From Vibrio metschnikovii CIP 69.14 (GTDB taxonomy: Bacteria; Pseudomonadota; Gammaproteobacteria; Enterobacterales; Vibrionaceae): a stretch of 64,000 bases of DNA. Below, in pieces: positions 9,788 through 19,453 of the stretch; the stretch's first letter is position 1, and each line of letters begins with the position of its first letter. The translations under genes were made by a program, and so were the position numbers. The notes under the pieces were generated by a model. The model was not told where the DNA came from, did no database searches, and saw only the letters and a list, made by a program, of their open reading frames with translations. The stretch lies in the NCBI RefSeq assembly GCF_000176155.1, contig NZ_ACZO01000004.1, forward strand, positions 1 through 64,000, given 5' to 3'.

Positions 9788-10081
9788 CTACTTCAGTAAT
9801 AACGCCGCCAAAGCTTCACGCTCTGTTAATGAGCGGGATTTCAGCTCATTAGACCCACGAGTAATGGTCGCTACGCCCACTCCTAGAAGTTGGCTCATTT
9901 GTCGTTGAGATAACTCCCCTTTCAGTAACTCACAGAGAATATTAACTCGTGCAACTAATGCCTCTCGTTCATCAGGGGTCATTAACATGGTCAGTAGCAT
10001 CTCATGTTGATCGAGTGATGCTGCTTGTTGCACCAAGGTTAATAATTCGCTCCAGTCACTGTAATCCGGTTGTGTTGACAT
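9788..10081 (-). CDS. trpR: Trp operon repressor TrpR
   Basis: Dimeric repressor that binds operators of tryptophan genes when loaded with L-tryptophan. Starting at the ATG at 10081 gives 97 aa (MSTQPDYSDW...). The family core MLTMLMTPDEREAL and the helix-turn-helix LSQRQMSQLLGVGVATITRG are intact. Upstream in-frame starts (10105, 10159) would run through the promoter and operator and are rejected. It lies downstream of slt, as in E. coli, with its own promoter. Confidence 0.95.
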   Translation of the reverse strand: MSTQPDYSDWSELLTLVQQAASLDQHEMLLTMLMTPDEREALVARVNILCELLKGELSQRQMSQLLGVGVATITRGSNELKSRSLTEREALAALLLK

Positions 10082-10085
10082 GGTT

Positions 10086-10140
10086 GTACTCGTTAAGTGA
10101 TACATGATCCGTATTGTAGAACAGACTGCGAGGGAATCAA
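10086..10140 (-). promoter_or_regulatory. trpR promoter with TrpR-type operator
   Basis: Read on the minus strand: -35 TTGATT (10135-10140), a 16-bp spacer and -10 TACAAT (10113-10118). Then comes GTATCACTTAACGAGTAC (10086-10103), directly before ACAACC-ATG. The sequence closely resembles the E. coli trpR operator as I recall it (GTACTCTTTAGCGAGTAC), which argues for autoregulation. The -35 overlaps the slt stop codon, so repressor expression starts inside the upstream gene. Confidence 0.7.
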
Positions 10141-12098
10141 TACATAGTCTGCAACTCATTGTCGGTTAAAAATGGGCCATTTACTCCCATCACATCGCGA
10201 TAGTAAGTTTCAAACATCAACACGTTTTGGATATAGCCTCTGGTTTCGCGAAATGGAATCGCCTCAATAAACGCATAAGCATCTAACTGACCTTGAGTCT
10301 GTTCTCGCCAGCGATCGACTCGGCTGGGGCCAGCATTGTAAGCAGCAAAAGCTAAAATACGATTATTGTTGTATCTCGCCAATAAATCATTCAAATAGTG
10401 ACTGCCAATTTCAATATTTTTACCGACTTGGAAAAGCTCATCCTCATGTTGATAACTTAAACGATATTTTTGCGCGGTATAGCGAGCCGTTGTCGGCATG
10501 ACCTGCATAATGCCCCGAGCACCAACAGGAGAACGCGCTTCGATATCCATCGCACTTTCTTGCCTCGCCAACGACATCAAGGTAATCGGATCAATACCAT
10601 GTTTCTCTCCATAAAAATTGAACCACCATTGATGAGCGAGAGGAAAACGTAACTGAGTGTTATCCCATAAATTAGCCGATATCGTCGCGCGGACCGTTAA
10701 ATGATACCAATGTTGTGTGGCAGCATAGACCGCGAGCATCTCTTTGCTGGGTTGTTCCACTCGCTGCAATAGCCAATTCCATTCGCTCTTCGCTGCGGCG
10801 ATTTTATCGCGCTCAATCAACTCACCGATGCGAATGAGCTCTGTTTGATAAGGTTTAATCAACTCGCGATTTAAAGAGAGCGTCGAACTTGGGTATTGAA
10901 TAGATTGTTGTAATGCTTCTGCTGCAGCAACACTATAAAAATTACGTAACCCGAGTAAGCTACGCATTCTTTTCAGTCCCTGTTCCGCTTGTCCTGCTTG
11001 TAATTCACTGCGTGCTAACCAATATTGCCAACGCGTTGAAGCTTTATCTTCTGCGGGTAATTGCTCTATCCACTTAGCTATTCCCTGCCAATCCATACTG
11101 CGCAACGCTAAACGTATTCGAGTTTCAATTAAGTGGGTATTATCACTGCCCATAATCATACTATCGCGCCATTGTTGAAGCTCAGGTGGTTCGACACTCA
11201 TCATACGTAAAGCGATATATTGCCCAGTCCGAGCACGCAACGAATCCGACCAATCTAGCTGTTTATCAACTAATATCCATAACCGTTGGGCTTGAATCGC
11301 ATCGGCTCTCGCTGCTTTTTCTAACGCCAGCTCCACCTGACGATACAACAGGGTTTTATCGCGATACTGGGTAATAAAACTCACTACCGTTTCAGGTTTG
11401 TCGTACAAGCCGATCATTGCCAACGCTTCTGCATGTGTCGGTTTGCCATCCAGCTTACTGGCTAAATGACGCATTAATGACCGATTTCGCCCTTCAAAAG
11501 CCAATAGCATACGTTGTAAAACTAGACTATCCGTCAAGCCACCTTGCTGCTCCCACACCGTGAAGAGCGGATCGCAAGCCGAAGAAACACTTGCGCCACT
11601 TTGCCACAGCGCTTTAGCGCCAACGAAGGCTTCGTTGTAACGCCCAGTTTTTAACTTGGCATGATAATAGTGACAGCGATACGTTTCTCCATTGGGTTCA
11701 TTCGGTGAAAACTTCAACATCTCCGCCCACTTTCCCTGACTCGCTAAAGCATCAAAATAAGGTGCACTGATCCGATTTGAAAAAGGAAATGTTTTATGAC
11801 TATCGATAAAATTACGCACCACAATCGGAGATTTATCACCTAAATCAATCAAAAAGCTCCGATAGTCGAGATATGGTGTTAATGGATAATCGGCTATCTG
11901 TTTGCGCGCTTTTTTGAAACGTGTGACATCTTTATTATCTAACCATTGGTGTGCTTGTTCATACAATTCACGTTGCGCTTCTAAGTCTAAGGTTTTGCTA
12001 ACCCCTAAGTGACTAAAACTCATTGCACCGATCAAAACGCAGCCGAGCAGCATTGATGAACTGTGCTTATGCCGTTTCAATAAAACCCGATACCCCAT
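10137..12098 (-). CDS. slt: Soluble lytic murein transglycosylase Slt70
   Basis: Periplasmic exo-lytic transglycosylase that cleaves murein glycan strands, forming anhydromuropeptides. I place the start at the ATG at 12098 (653 aa), preceded by AAGGGA; a GTG at 12134 is possible but poorer. A basic N-terminus and hydrophobic segment (MLLGCVLIGAMSFSHLG) form a signal sequence. A long helical superhelix follows, then the C-terminal SLT domain with the catalytic Glu in SLARQESAMD, the GIMQVMP motif and AAYNAGPSRV. The released anhydromuropeptides feed the NagZ/AnmK recycling enzymes encoded further along this window. Confidence 0.95.
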   Translation of the reverse strand: MGYRVLLKRHKHSSSMLLGCVLIGAMSFSHLGVSKTLDLEAQRELYEQAHQWLDNKDVTRFKKARKQIADYPLTPYLDYRSFLIDLGDKSPIVVRNFIDSHKTFPFSNRISAPYFDALASQGKWAEMLKFSPNEPNGETYRCHYYHAKLKTGRYNEAFVGAKALWQSGASVSSACDPLFTVWEQQGGLTDSLVLQRMLLAFEGRNRSLMRHLASKLDGKPTHAEALAMIGLYDKPETVVSFITQYRDKTLLYRQVELALEKAARADAIQAQRLWILVDKQLDWSDSLRARTGQYIALRMMSVEPPELQQWRDSMIMGSDNTHLIETRIRLALRSMDWQGIAKWIEQLPAEDKASTRWQYWLARSELQAGQAEQGLKRMRSLLGLRNFYSVAAAEALQQSIQYPSSTLSLNRELIKPYQTELIRIGELIERDKIAAAKSEWNWLLQRVEQPSKEMLAVYAATQHWYHLTVRATISANLWDNTQLRFPLAHQWWFNFYGEKHGIDPITLMSLARQESAMDIEARSPVGARGIMQVMPTTARYTAQKYRLSYQHEDELFQVGKNIEIGSHYLNDLLARYNNNRILAFAAYNAGPSRVDRWREQTQGQLDAYAFIEAIPFRETRGYIQNVLMFETYYRDVMGVNGPFLTDNELQTMY

Positions 12099-12370
12099 TG
12101 CGATGATCCCTTCTATTTCCCTTTCCCAATTCACATTATTACGCAGATTCTTCAGCGAAATGTAAAGGTGTAAGATGTAAACTTGAAGTCAATAGTAATA
12201 AAAAACCTTAATCTACTTGTTGCATTTAATTTTCTTACACATTGTGTGGTTCATTTCCCCAGTCAGAAACCGTCAACCAAGCAAAATAACTGGCTGACGA
12301 GTAACAAAAGGATTAGCTTTGATATAGAATAATGGCTTTGTTCTGTTTGAAAGATTAGGAATGATCGGCA

Positions 12371-14038
12371 ATGGCTGAATACGTCTATACCATGTCGCGG
12401 GTGAGCAAAGTTGTGCCTCCTAAGCGTCAAATCCTCAAAGATATTTCGTTAAGCTTTTTCCCTGGTGCTAAAATCGGCGTGCTTGGCCTCAATGGCTCAG
12501 GTAAATCGACACTCCTACGCATTATGGCAGGGATTGATCAAGATTTTGATGGCGAAGCTCGTCCGCAACCCGGCTTAAATGTGGGATACCTTCCCCAAGA
12601 GCCTGTCTTGGACGAAAATAAGACGGTGCGTGAAGTGGTTGAAGAAGCGGTTGCTGATGTGGCCCATGCACTCAAGCGACTCGATGAAGTCTACGCCGCT
12701 TATGCTGAACCGGACGCAGACTTCGACGCCCTAGCCAAAGAGCAAGGCGAGTTAGAATCGCTGATCCAAGCCAAAGATGGTCATAATTTAGAAGCCGCTC
12801 TTGAGCGCGCCGCCGACGCTTTACGTCTGCCTGAATGGGATGCCAAAATCGCCACTCTATCAGGTGGTGAACGCCGCCGAGTAGCGATTTGTCGTTTACT
12901 GCTTGAAAAGCCCGATATGCTACTGCTCGATGAGCCCACCAACCACTTAGATGCTGAATCTGTGGCTTGGCTTGAGCACTTCTTGGTTGATTATAGCGGT
13001 ACTGTGGTGGCGATTACCCACGACCGTTACTTCCTCGATAATGCTGCAGGTTGGATTTTAGAACTGGACCGTGGTGAAGGTATTCCATGGCAAGGTAACT
13101 ACACGTCTTGGCTAGAACAAAAAGATGAACGTTTGAAACAAGAAAAAGCTGGGGAAAGTGCCCGTCAAAAAACTATCGAAAAAGAGCTAGAATGGGTTCG
13201 TCAAAATCCAAAAGGTCGTCAAGCTAAATCTAAAGCGCGGATGGCTCGCTTTGAAGAGATGACCACTGGCCAATACCAAAAACGTAACGAAACCAATGAA
13301 TTGTTCATCCCACCTGGTGAGCGTCTCGGTGATAAAGTGCTAGAAGTCAACAACCTAACCAAATCGTTTGGTGATCGCGTACTGATTGATAATCTGTCAT
13401 TCAGCATGCCGAAAGGCGCGATCGTTGGTATTGTCGGTGCTAACGGCGCCGGTAAATCAACCTTATTTAAAATGCTTAGTGGCGCTGAGCAGCCCGATTC
13501 AGGAACCATTGAGTTAGGTGAAACGGTTAAATTAGCTTCGGTCGACCAGTTCCGTGACAGCATGGATGACAAGAAAACGGTCTTCCAAGAGATCTCTGAA
13601 GGCGCGGATATCATTAAGATCAATAACTTTGAAATTCCAGCGCGAGCGTACTGCTCTCGCTTCAACTTTAAAGGTAATGATCAGCAAAAAATCATTGGTG
13701 AGCTATCTGGGGGGGAGCGTAACCGCGTCCATCTAGCCAAGCTGCTTAAAGCGGGAGGCAACGTCCTACTGCTCGATGAACCAACCAACGACTTAGATGT
13801 TGAAACCCTACGCGCACTCGAAGAAGCCTTATTGGGATTCCCAGGCTGTGCGATGGTGATTTCGCACGACCGTTGGTTCCTTGACCGTATTGCCACTCAT
13901 ATCCTTGATTATCGGGATGAGGGACAAGTGAACTTCTATGAAGGTAACTATACCGAATATATGGAATGGCTAAAGCGCACGCTTGGCGCTCAAGCGGCTG
14001 AGCCACATCGTATTAAGTACAAACGGATCAGCAAATAA
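12371..14038 (+). CDS. ettA: Energy-dependent translational throttle protein EttA (ABC-F)
   Basis: Cytosolic ABC-F ATPase that binds the ribosomal E site and couples the first elongation steps to ATP/ADP ratio. The 555-aa protein is the same length as E. coli EttA. It has no membrane segments. Two ABC domains are visible: Walker A GLNGSGKST (39-47) with signature LSGGERRR, and GANGAGKST (about 356) with LSGGERNR, joined by the linker rich in Arg and Lys. It is divergent from slt, as in E. coli, and ends at a terminator. Confidence 0.97.
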   Translation: MAEYVYTMSRVSKVVPPKRQILKDISLSFFPGAKIGVLGLNGSGKSTLLRIMAGIDQDFDGEARPQPGLNVGYLPQEPVLDENKTVREVVEEAVADVAHALKRLDEVYAAYAEPDADFDALAKEQGELESLIQAKDGHNLEAALERAADALRLPEWDAKIATLSGGERRRVAICRLLLEKPDMLLLDEPTNHLDAESVAWLEHFLVDYSGTVVAITHDRYFLDNAAGWILELDRGEGIPWQGNYTSWLEQKDERLKQEKAGESARQKTIEKELEWVRQNPKGRQAKSKARMARFEEMTTGQYQKRNETNELFIPPGERLGDKVLEVNNLTKSFGDRVLIDNLSFSMPKGAIVGIVGANGAGKSTLFKMLSGAEQPDSGTIELGETVKLASVDQFRDSMDDKKTVFQEISEGADIIKINNFEIPARAYCSRFNFKGNDQQKIIGELSGGERNRVHLAKLLKAGGNVLLLDEPTNDLDVETLRALEEALLGFPGCAMVISHDRWFLDRIATHILDYRDEGQVNFYEGNYTEYMEWLKRTLGAQAAEPHRIKYKRISK

Positions 14039-14053
14039 CCCGTTGCCCAGATT

Positions 14054-14079
14054 AAAGCTACCTTCGGGTAGCTTTTTTT
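14054..14079 (+). terminator. Rho-independent terminator after ettA
   Basis: A perfect 9-bp stem (14054-14062 with 14067-14075) is closed by a TTCG tetraloop and followed by a T-run to 14079. Confidence 0.93.
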
Positions 14080-14175
14080 GCTCTGCACAAAACCTTATTT
14101 CGTGCGCCAAATTCGAGTTAAGGCACCTGCACTCTGCTATGCTTAATGCGTACTCATTACGCAATTGTAGGACTT

Positions 14176-14541
14176 ATGATCGAACGTCGACAGTTTTCAC
14201 GCATCCTTTACCAAGCGCCAGCAATGTTACAGCAAGGCGATATACAGCTCACGACTTGTATCCACGATCTCTCTTTACGAGGTTTACTCTTGTGGGCCGT
14301 CGATGAACCCAATTTAGATAGCGATCAGTTAGTAGACGTGGCGTTTACCCTGCCGGAAAGCGAGATCACGATTCGTTTAAGCGGACAATTGGTGCGGCAA
14401 AATGAGCGTATTCTGCATATCAAGATAGTTCATATTGATTTAGAGAGTATCGCCCATTTAAAACGCCTAGTAGAACTCAATATCGGTGATGACGAGCTTT
14501 TACACCGCGATTTAGAACATTTAGTGACTGAGGCTCCATAA
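14176..14541 (+). CDS. plzA: PilZ-domain protein (probable c-di-GMP receptor)
   Basis: A 121-aa single-domain protein. The ATG at 14176 has GTAGGACT just before it and begins MIERRQFSRI; an in-frame ATG at 14146 only adds ten non-conserved residues. The PilZ ligand motifs are both present: RQFSR (RxxxR, residues 5-9) and DLSLRG (DxSxxG, 31-36). It is therefore competent by sequence to bind cyclic di-GMP. The position before tyrA matches the V. cholerae gene I remember as plzA (VC0697), so the symbol is by recollection. The output is unknown. The gene is convergent with tyrA, 6 nt apart. Confidence 0.88.
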   Translation: MIERRQFSRILYQAPAMLQQGDIQLTTCIHDLSLRGLLLWAVDEPNLDSDQLVDVAFTLPESEITIRLSGQLVRQNERILHIKIVHIDLESIAHLKRLVELNIGDDELLHRDLEHLVTEAP

Positions 14542-14547
14542 CGTTTC

Positions 14548-15672
14548 TCAACGTTGCCAAGCATCGCTGGCGTGTTTAAGTAAGTGCTGACTCTCTTGCA
14601 TAAACTGCTGAGAATAGTCGCCAAACCAATCGCTCACTTGGTTAAATTGGCTAACAAAACCTAGTTTATCCCCTTGTTTAAGCAAGCCGACCGCTTGTTC
14701 CAAACTATCCTGAAAACGGCCAATCATCTCAATATTCTCTTGCGAAGATAAAATAATATCCGCGTATAAATTTGGGTCTTGCCCAAACAAACGCCCGACC
14801 ATCGCCAATTCGAGACGGTAAATCGGTGAGCTTAATTTAAGCAACTGTTCAATATTAGGATTAACTTTACTTAAATGCAGACCGTAAACAAATGAAGTGA
14901 AGTGACGTAATGCTTGAATTAAGGTCATACCTTGATCGTGCTCTTGGGCATCAATGGCACATAAACTCGCTCCCCAAATCGCAAATTGGTCCAGCAGCCA
15001 TTGATACTGCTCCACTCCTCGGCCATCACAATACACGATGACTTGCTTTGCTAAGCTTGGAACATCAGGTCCGAACATCGGGTGTAAACCAACCACAGGG
15101 CCAGAATGAACCTTCAACATGGCCGCCAACGGCTTCGATTTAATTGACGTTAAATCACATAAAATACAATCGGAAGGGAGTTGATTGAGTTTCTCAATCA
15201 CATCGACAGTCAAATCTATCGGTACTGTCACCACCACTAAACCTGCATTATGTAAGAGTTCATCGGCGCGATGCCAATCTTGGCTACCCAGTACTTTGAC
15301 CTGATAACCGGATAAATCAAACATGCGAGCAAACAGGCGACCGAGTTGACCATGACCACCGATGATCACCACTGAGCGTAATTCAGGCTTTAAACATTTA
15401 AAACCTGAGTCTTTCTCACTGGCGTAAGACTCGCGCATGGTTCGGCGTAAAATATCTTCGATTAATTGTGGTGGCACACCTTGTGCTTCAGCTTCAGTAC
15501 GGCGCGACGCCAGCATACTCGCTTCCCGTTCTGGAACATAAATCGGCAATCCGTAACGGCTTTTGACCTCTCCGACTTGCTCAACTAATGCTAAACGGCG
15601 AGCCAGTAAATCAATCATCTGTTTATCCAATGCGTCGATTTGTTCCCGTAATGCATTCAACTCTTCAGCCAT
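14548..15672 (-). CDS. tyrA: Bifunctional chorismate mutase/prephenate dehydrogenase
   Basis: Converts chorismate to prephenate and oxidatively decarboxylates it to 4-hydroxyphenylpyruvate, the tyrosine branch. The 374-aa protein has an AroQ mutase domain (about 1-90, [19 protein letters not shown]), an NAD-binding Rossmann domain opening at [11 protein letters not shown] (101-111), and a helical C-terminal dehydrogenase domain. It starts 14 nt after the aroF stop, so aroF-tyrA is one operon under the TyrR boxes upstream of aroF. Confidence 0.97.
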   Translation of the reverse strand: MAEELNALREQIDALDKQMIDLLARRLALVEQVGEVKSRYGLPIYVPEREASMLASRRTEAEAQGVPPQLIEDILRRTMRESYASEKDSGFKCLKPELRSVVIIGGHGQLGRLFARMFDLSGYQVKVLGSQDWHRADELLHNAGLVVVTVPIDLTVDVIEKLNQLPSDCILCDLTSIKSKPLAAMLKVHSGPVVGLHPMFGPDVPSLAKQVIVYCDGRGVEQYQWLLDQFAIWGASLCAIDAQEHDQGMTLIQALRHFTSFVYGLHLSKVNPNIEQLLKLSSPIYRLELAMVGRLFGQDPNLYADIILSSQENIEMIGRFQDSLEQAVGLLKQGDKLGFVSQFNQVSDWFGDYSQQFMQESQHLLKHASDAWQR

Positions 15673-15686
15673 CGTTGTTCCTTTAT

Positions 15687-16760
15687 CTACGATTTACAGC
15701 GGTCTGCTAAAAAAGGCACCAGCGCCTGGTGAGCATGACGCAATAATTGTTCTGTCGTTTGCCAATCAATACATGCATCCGTGATTGAAACGCCGTATTG
15801 CATTTGCGATTTAGGTAGCTCCGCTGATTGATTTCCTTCGTTTAAGTGACTTTCAATCATCACACCGATGATCGAGCGGTTTCCTTCGCGAATTTGATGA
15901 ATCACATCTTCGGCCACCAATGGCTGGCGACGATAATCTTTACGTGAGTTGGCATGACTGCAATCGACCATCAATGCCGCGTCCAACCCAAAACCGGTTA
16001 ATTGTTGTTCACACTCAGCGACCGAAACGGAATCGTAATTGGTTTGTTTGCCGCCACGTAAAATAACATGGCCATTCATATTGCCTTGTGTGGTTAAAAG
16101 AGCCACTTGCCCTTCACGATTAATGCCCATAAAACGGTGGCTTGATGACGCGGCTTGCATCGCGTTAATCGCCGTCGATAAGCTACCATCGGTACCATTT
16201 TTAAAGCCAATCGGCATAGAAAGACCACTGGCCATCTCACGGTGAGTTTGTGATTCCGTCGTTCGAGCGCCAATCGCTGCCCAGCTGAAAGTATCGGCTA
16301 AATATTGCGGACTGATCGGATCAAGCGCCTCTGTCGCAAGTGGCATGCCCATCTCCGCTAAATCTACCAATAATTGACGGCCAACATGTAAGCCATGCTC
16401 AATATCAAACGATCCATCAAGATGCGGGTCATTAATCAGACCTTTCCAGCCAACCGTGGTACGTGGTTTCTCAAAGTAAACTCGCATCACAATATACAGT
16501 TGATCGCTCAGCTCAGCCGCCAATGCCTGCAGTCGTTTAGCATACTCTTTTGCGGCTTGAATATCATGAATAGAACAAGGGCCACAAACCACCAATAAAC
16601 GGTGATCACGTTTATGGATAATATCCGCGATGGTTTGCCGAGATTGTCGAATCGACAGTCTGGCTTTTTCACTTAATGGCAGTTTAGCTTTTAATGCATC
16701 AGGGGTAATCAATACCTGTTCATCAACGATATTAATGTCACTTAAATCACTTTTCTTCAT
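15687..16760 (-). CDS. aroF: DAHP synthase, tyrosine-sensitive type
   Basis: First step of the shikimate pathway: condenses phosphoenolpyruvate and erythrose-4-phosphate to DAHP. The start at 16760 gives 357 aa ([21 protein letters not shown]. coli AroF is 356 aa). In-frame sequence further upstream encodes the promoter region and is rejected. Class-I DAHPS motifs are seen: [35 protein letters not shown] and MVDCSHANS. Assignment to AroF rather than AroG/H rests on overall similarity and on the operon with tyrA, which is the tyrosine-regulated arrangement. Confidence 0.95.
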   Translation of the reverse strand: MKKSDLSDINIVDEQVLITPDALKAKLPLSEKARLSIRQSRQTIADIIHKRDHRLLVVCGPCSIHDIQAAKEYAKRLQALAAELSDQLYIVMRVYFEKPRTTVGWKGLINDPHLDGSFDIEHGLHVGRQLLVDLAEMGMPLATEALDPISPQYLADTFSWAAIGARTTESQTHREMASGLSMPIGFKNGTDGSLSTAINAMQAASSSHRFMGINREGQVALLTTQGNMNGHVILRGGKQTNYDSVSVAECEQQLTGFGLDAALMVDCSHANSRKDYRRQPLVAEDVIHQIREGNRSIIGVMIESHLNEGNQSAELPKSQMQYGVSITDACIDWQTTEQLLRHAHQALVPFLADRCKS

Positions 16761-16769
16761 TGCTACACC

Positions 16770-16894
16770 TGTAATCTTTAATTTACACCAAAATGTATTT
16801 GGTGACCAAAACTCAACTAAACACAAAATAACAGGCTAAAAAAACATTGCAAGTGTAAATTTAAAAAAACAATTTGTGTAAACTAAAAATTACA
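16770..16894 (-). promoter_or_regulatory. aroF-tyrA promoter with three TyrR-like boxes
   Basis: Minus-strand promoter: -35 TTGCAA (16847-16852), 16 bp, -10 TATTTT (16825-16830). Three matches to the TyrR box TGTAAA-N6-TTTACA surround it: TGTAAACTAAAAATTACA (16877-16894, one mismatch), TGTAATCTTTAATTTACA (16770-16787, one mismatch) and a weak TGTAAATTTAAAAAAACA (16854-16871). E. coli aroF also has three TyrR boxes, two of them strong. Tyrosine-dependent repression is therefore expected. Confidence 0.75.
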
Positions 16895-17006
16895 CACTGG
16901 GTGCGGCATAGCATTGGAAAAGTAATTCATTAAACCAATGTATTTTATTGCCTTCAAGTTACTTAAAATAGCGGCTTTGACTCTTTATGACTAGGCGCAA
17001 ACATCG

Positions 17007-18686
17007 ATGGAACTGATCCTCTCCCTACTACAGCAAATGTGTGTCTACTTAGTCTTGGCTTATATGCTGAGTAAAACCCCAATCTTTCTGCCATTACTCA
17101 ACATTTCAGGTCATTTTAGTCATAAAATGACCGTTTATGTGCTGTTTTCATTGTTTTGTATTATGGGCACCTACTTCGGATTGCACATTGATGATGCGAT
17201 AGCCAACACGCGAGCCATTGGCGCGGTTATGGGCGGGTTATTTGGTGGTCCTTTGGTCGGTTTTGCTGTCGGGTTAACAGGAGGTCTGCACCGTTATTCT
17301 CTTGGTGGGTTTACCGATCTTGCTTGCGCTATTTCGACCACTGCAGAAGGGCTGATTGGCGGCATCTTTCATGCTTATTTACTTAAACGAGGCAAACGCC
17401 ATTTACTGTTTAGCCCTAGTGTGGTGTTTGGCATTACCTTCGTCGCTGAAATTGTGCAGATGGTTTTGATCTTACTGATTGCTAAGCCGTTTAGTGAGGC
17501 TTATCACCTCGTGTCTGCGATTGCGGCGCCGATGATCATCGCCAACTCAGTAGGGGCGGCACTGTTTATGAGTATTTTACAAGATAGGAAAACCATTTTT
17601 GATGAGTATTCGGCGACTTTTTCACGCCGAGCGTTAAACATCGCCGAACGTTCGGTTGGCATTTTAGCGGCAGGTTTCACTCCAGAAAATGCCCATAAAA
17701 TTGCTCGTATTGTTTATGAACAAACCAATGTGGGTGCCGTTTCAATTACCGATTGCGACAAAATCCTCGCTTTTGTCGGCGTTGGCGATGATCACCATCG
17801 ACCGAATACCGCGATATCTTCACAAAGCACTTTAGACGCCATAAATCGTAATGCGATCATTTATCTTGATGGTAAAGAGCATCCCTATCAATGCTCATTA
17901 TCGGCAAACTGTAAATTGGGTTCCGCATTGATTATTCCACTACGAGCAGGAGATCGAGTGATCGGGACCATCAAGTTGTACGAGCCGAAACGGAAATTAT
18001 TTTCAACCATTAATGTCTCAATGGGCCAAGGTATTGCTCAACTACTCTCAAGCCAAATTCTGTATGGTGAATATCAAGCGAAACAAATTCTTCTCTCACG
18101 AGCTGAAATCAAATTACTGCAAGCTCAAGTCAACCCACATTTTTTATTCAATGCACTCAATACGATTAGCGCCGTGATCCGACGTGATCCAGCTAAAGCC
18201 CGCGATCTTATTCAGCATCTTTCGCAATTTTTCCGCAGTAATCTCAAGCAAAATGTTGAAACGGTCACCTTGCAAGATGAGCTCGCACACGTGAATGCCT
18301 ATTTAACCATTGAAAAAGCACGTTTTAGCGATCGTTTAGAAGTTGAGATTACGATCGATGAGCCACTATTAACTCGTCAATTACCGAGCTTTACTTTGCA
18401 GCCCTTAGTGGAGAATGCGATTAAACATGGAGTATCTAATCTGCTCGAAGGCGGTAAAATACGCATCTATAATCTCGCCGAGCCTGCCGGTCAGCGCATA
18501 GTGGTGGAAGATAATGCGGGGAGTTATCAAACGCCACAACACGATCACGATGGTTTAGGAATGCACATTGTCGATAAACGTTTAATCCATAAGTTTGGTC
18601 ACTCAGCAACGCTTAAAATTGACGTTGAGCCAAACCATTGCACGCGAATGAGTTTTCTCATTCCTGAACAACAACGAGGAGCTTAA
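17007..18686 (+). CDS. btsS: Pyruvate-sensing LytS-type histidine kinase BtsS (YehU)
   Basis: Membrane sensor of the BtsSR system, which in E. coli responds to external pyruvate. The 559-aa protein has an N-terminal 5TM-LYT domain (about 1-200, motif GLTGGLHRYSLGG), a GAF domain (about 220-355), and a His_kinase domain with the phospho-acceptor His378 in NPHFLFNALNTI. The ATPase part has VENAIKHG and the GLGMHIVDKR glycine box. Similarity to E. coli BtsS runs from the first residues (LLQQMCV) to the end. The gene is followed 3 nt later by btsR. Confidence 0.93.
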   Translation: MELILSLLQQMCVYLVLAYMLSKTPIFLPLLNISGHFSHKMTVYVLFSLFCIMGTYFGLHIDDAIANTRAIGAVMGGLFGGPLVGFAVGLTGGLHRYSLGGFTDLACAISTTAEGLIGGIFHAYLLKRGKRHLLFSPSVVFGITFVAEIVQMVLILLIAKPFSEAYHLVSAIAAPMIIANSVGAALFMSILQDRKTIFDEYSATFSRRALNIAERSVGILAAGFTPENAHKIARIVYEQTNVGAVSITDCDKILAFVGVGDDHHRPNTAISSQSTLDAINRNAIIYLDGKEHPYQCSLSANCKLGSALIIPLRAGDRVIGTIKLYEPKRKLFSTINVSMGQGIAQLLSSQILYGEYQAKQILLSRAEIKLLQAQVNPHFLFNALNTISAVIRRDPAKARDLIQHLSQFFRSNLKQNVETVTLQDELAHVNAYLTIEKARFSDRLEVEITIDEPLLTRQLPSFTLQPLVENAIKHGVSNLLEGGKIRIYNLAEPAGQRIVVEDNAGSYQTPQHDHDGLGMHIVDKRLIHKFGHSATLKIDVEPNHCTRMSFLIPEQQRGA

Positions 18687-18689
18687 GGG

Positions 18690-19412
18690 ATGGTAACGTT
18701 ATCAGCTTTAGTCATTGATGATGAGTGTTTGGCCCGAGAGGAACTCATTGAATTACTGAATGAAAATGGCAACATGCAGGTAATTGGTGAAGCGAATAAT
18801 GCGATTGAGGGACTGAAAAAAATCAATCAACACAAACCAGATGTGGTTTTCTTAGATATTCAAATGCCTCAAATTACTGGAATAGATCTGCTCGCGATGC
18901 TCGATCCTGACACCATGCCCAAGGTGGTTTTCGTGACTGCCTATGATCAATATGCACTGCAAGCCTTTGAAGATAACGCCTTTGATTATTTACTTAAACC
19001 GGTCGATCCAACGCGGCTTGAAAAAACCATCCAACGTTTACAACGTAGCGTAGTGAAAACTCCAGATTACTCGATTCTCGCCCCCAATCAGCTTGATCAA
19101 GTTCCGTGTATCGGCCTCAATCGAATCATGATCATCCCAACGGGAGAGATCGAATTTGCTTGTAGTGATATTGCCGGAGTGCACGTGCAAACCGCGCAGC
19201 AGCGAGCCAGTAGTCAATTGACGTTAAAAGTCCTAGAAGAAAAAACGCCGCTGCTACGTTGTCATCGTCAATATCTGATCAATCTCAAAGCCATCAAAGA
19301 GATCAAATTATTAGACAACGGTCTTGCCGAGATCATCACCCGTTCAGGCTACATCGTCCCAGTAAGCCGCCGTTTTTTAAAAGAACTCAAAGAGAAATTG
19401 GGGTTTTATTAG
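18690..19412 (+). CDS. btsR: LytTR response regulator BtsR (YehT)
   Basis: Transcription activator partner of BtsS. The 240-aa protein has a receiver domain (about 1-120) with acidic pocket Asp10/Asp11, phospho-acceptor Asp56 in VVFLDIQMP and Lys in YLLKPVDP. A C-terminal LytTR DNA-binding domain follows (about 135-240; LLRCHRQYLINLKAI). In E. coli BtsR activates the pyruvate transporter gene btsT. Here the likely target is the CstA-family gene at 22326, four genes away. A hairpin overlaps the stop codon. Confidence 0.93.
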   Translation: MVTLSALVIDDECLAREELIELLNENGNMQVIGEANNAIEGLKKINQHKPDVVFLDIQMPQITGIDLLAMLDPDTMPKVVFVTAYDQYALQAFEDNAFDYLLKPVDPTRLEKTIQRLQRSVVKTPDYSILAPNQLDQVPCIGLNRIMIIPTGEIEFACSDIAGVHVQTAQQRASSQLTLKVLEEKTPLLRCHRQYLINLKAIKEIKLLDNGLAEIITRSGYIVPVSRRFLKELKEKLGFY

Positions 19413-19421
19413 CCCCAATTT
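19395..19421 (+). terminator. Hairpin at the end of btsR
   Basis: A perfect 9-bp stem (AAATTGGGG 19395-19403 with CCCCAATTT 19413-19421) spans the btsR stop codon, which lies in the loop. Only a short AT-rich tail follows, so termination strength is uncertain. Confidence 0.5.
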
Positions 19422-19453
19422 ATTAATGAGAGAATCCTATTGCCACGCTAAAG

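Noticed and set aside
13219..13665. 148-codon frame antisense to ettA
   Set aside because: No ribosome site or family similarity; it is the shadow of a highly codon-biased gene on the other strand.
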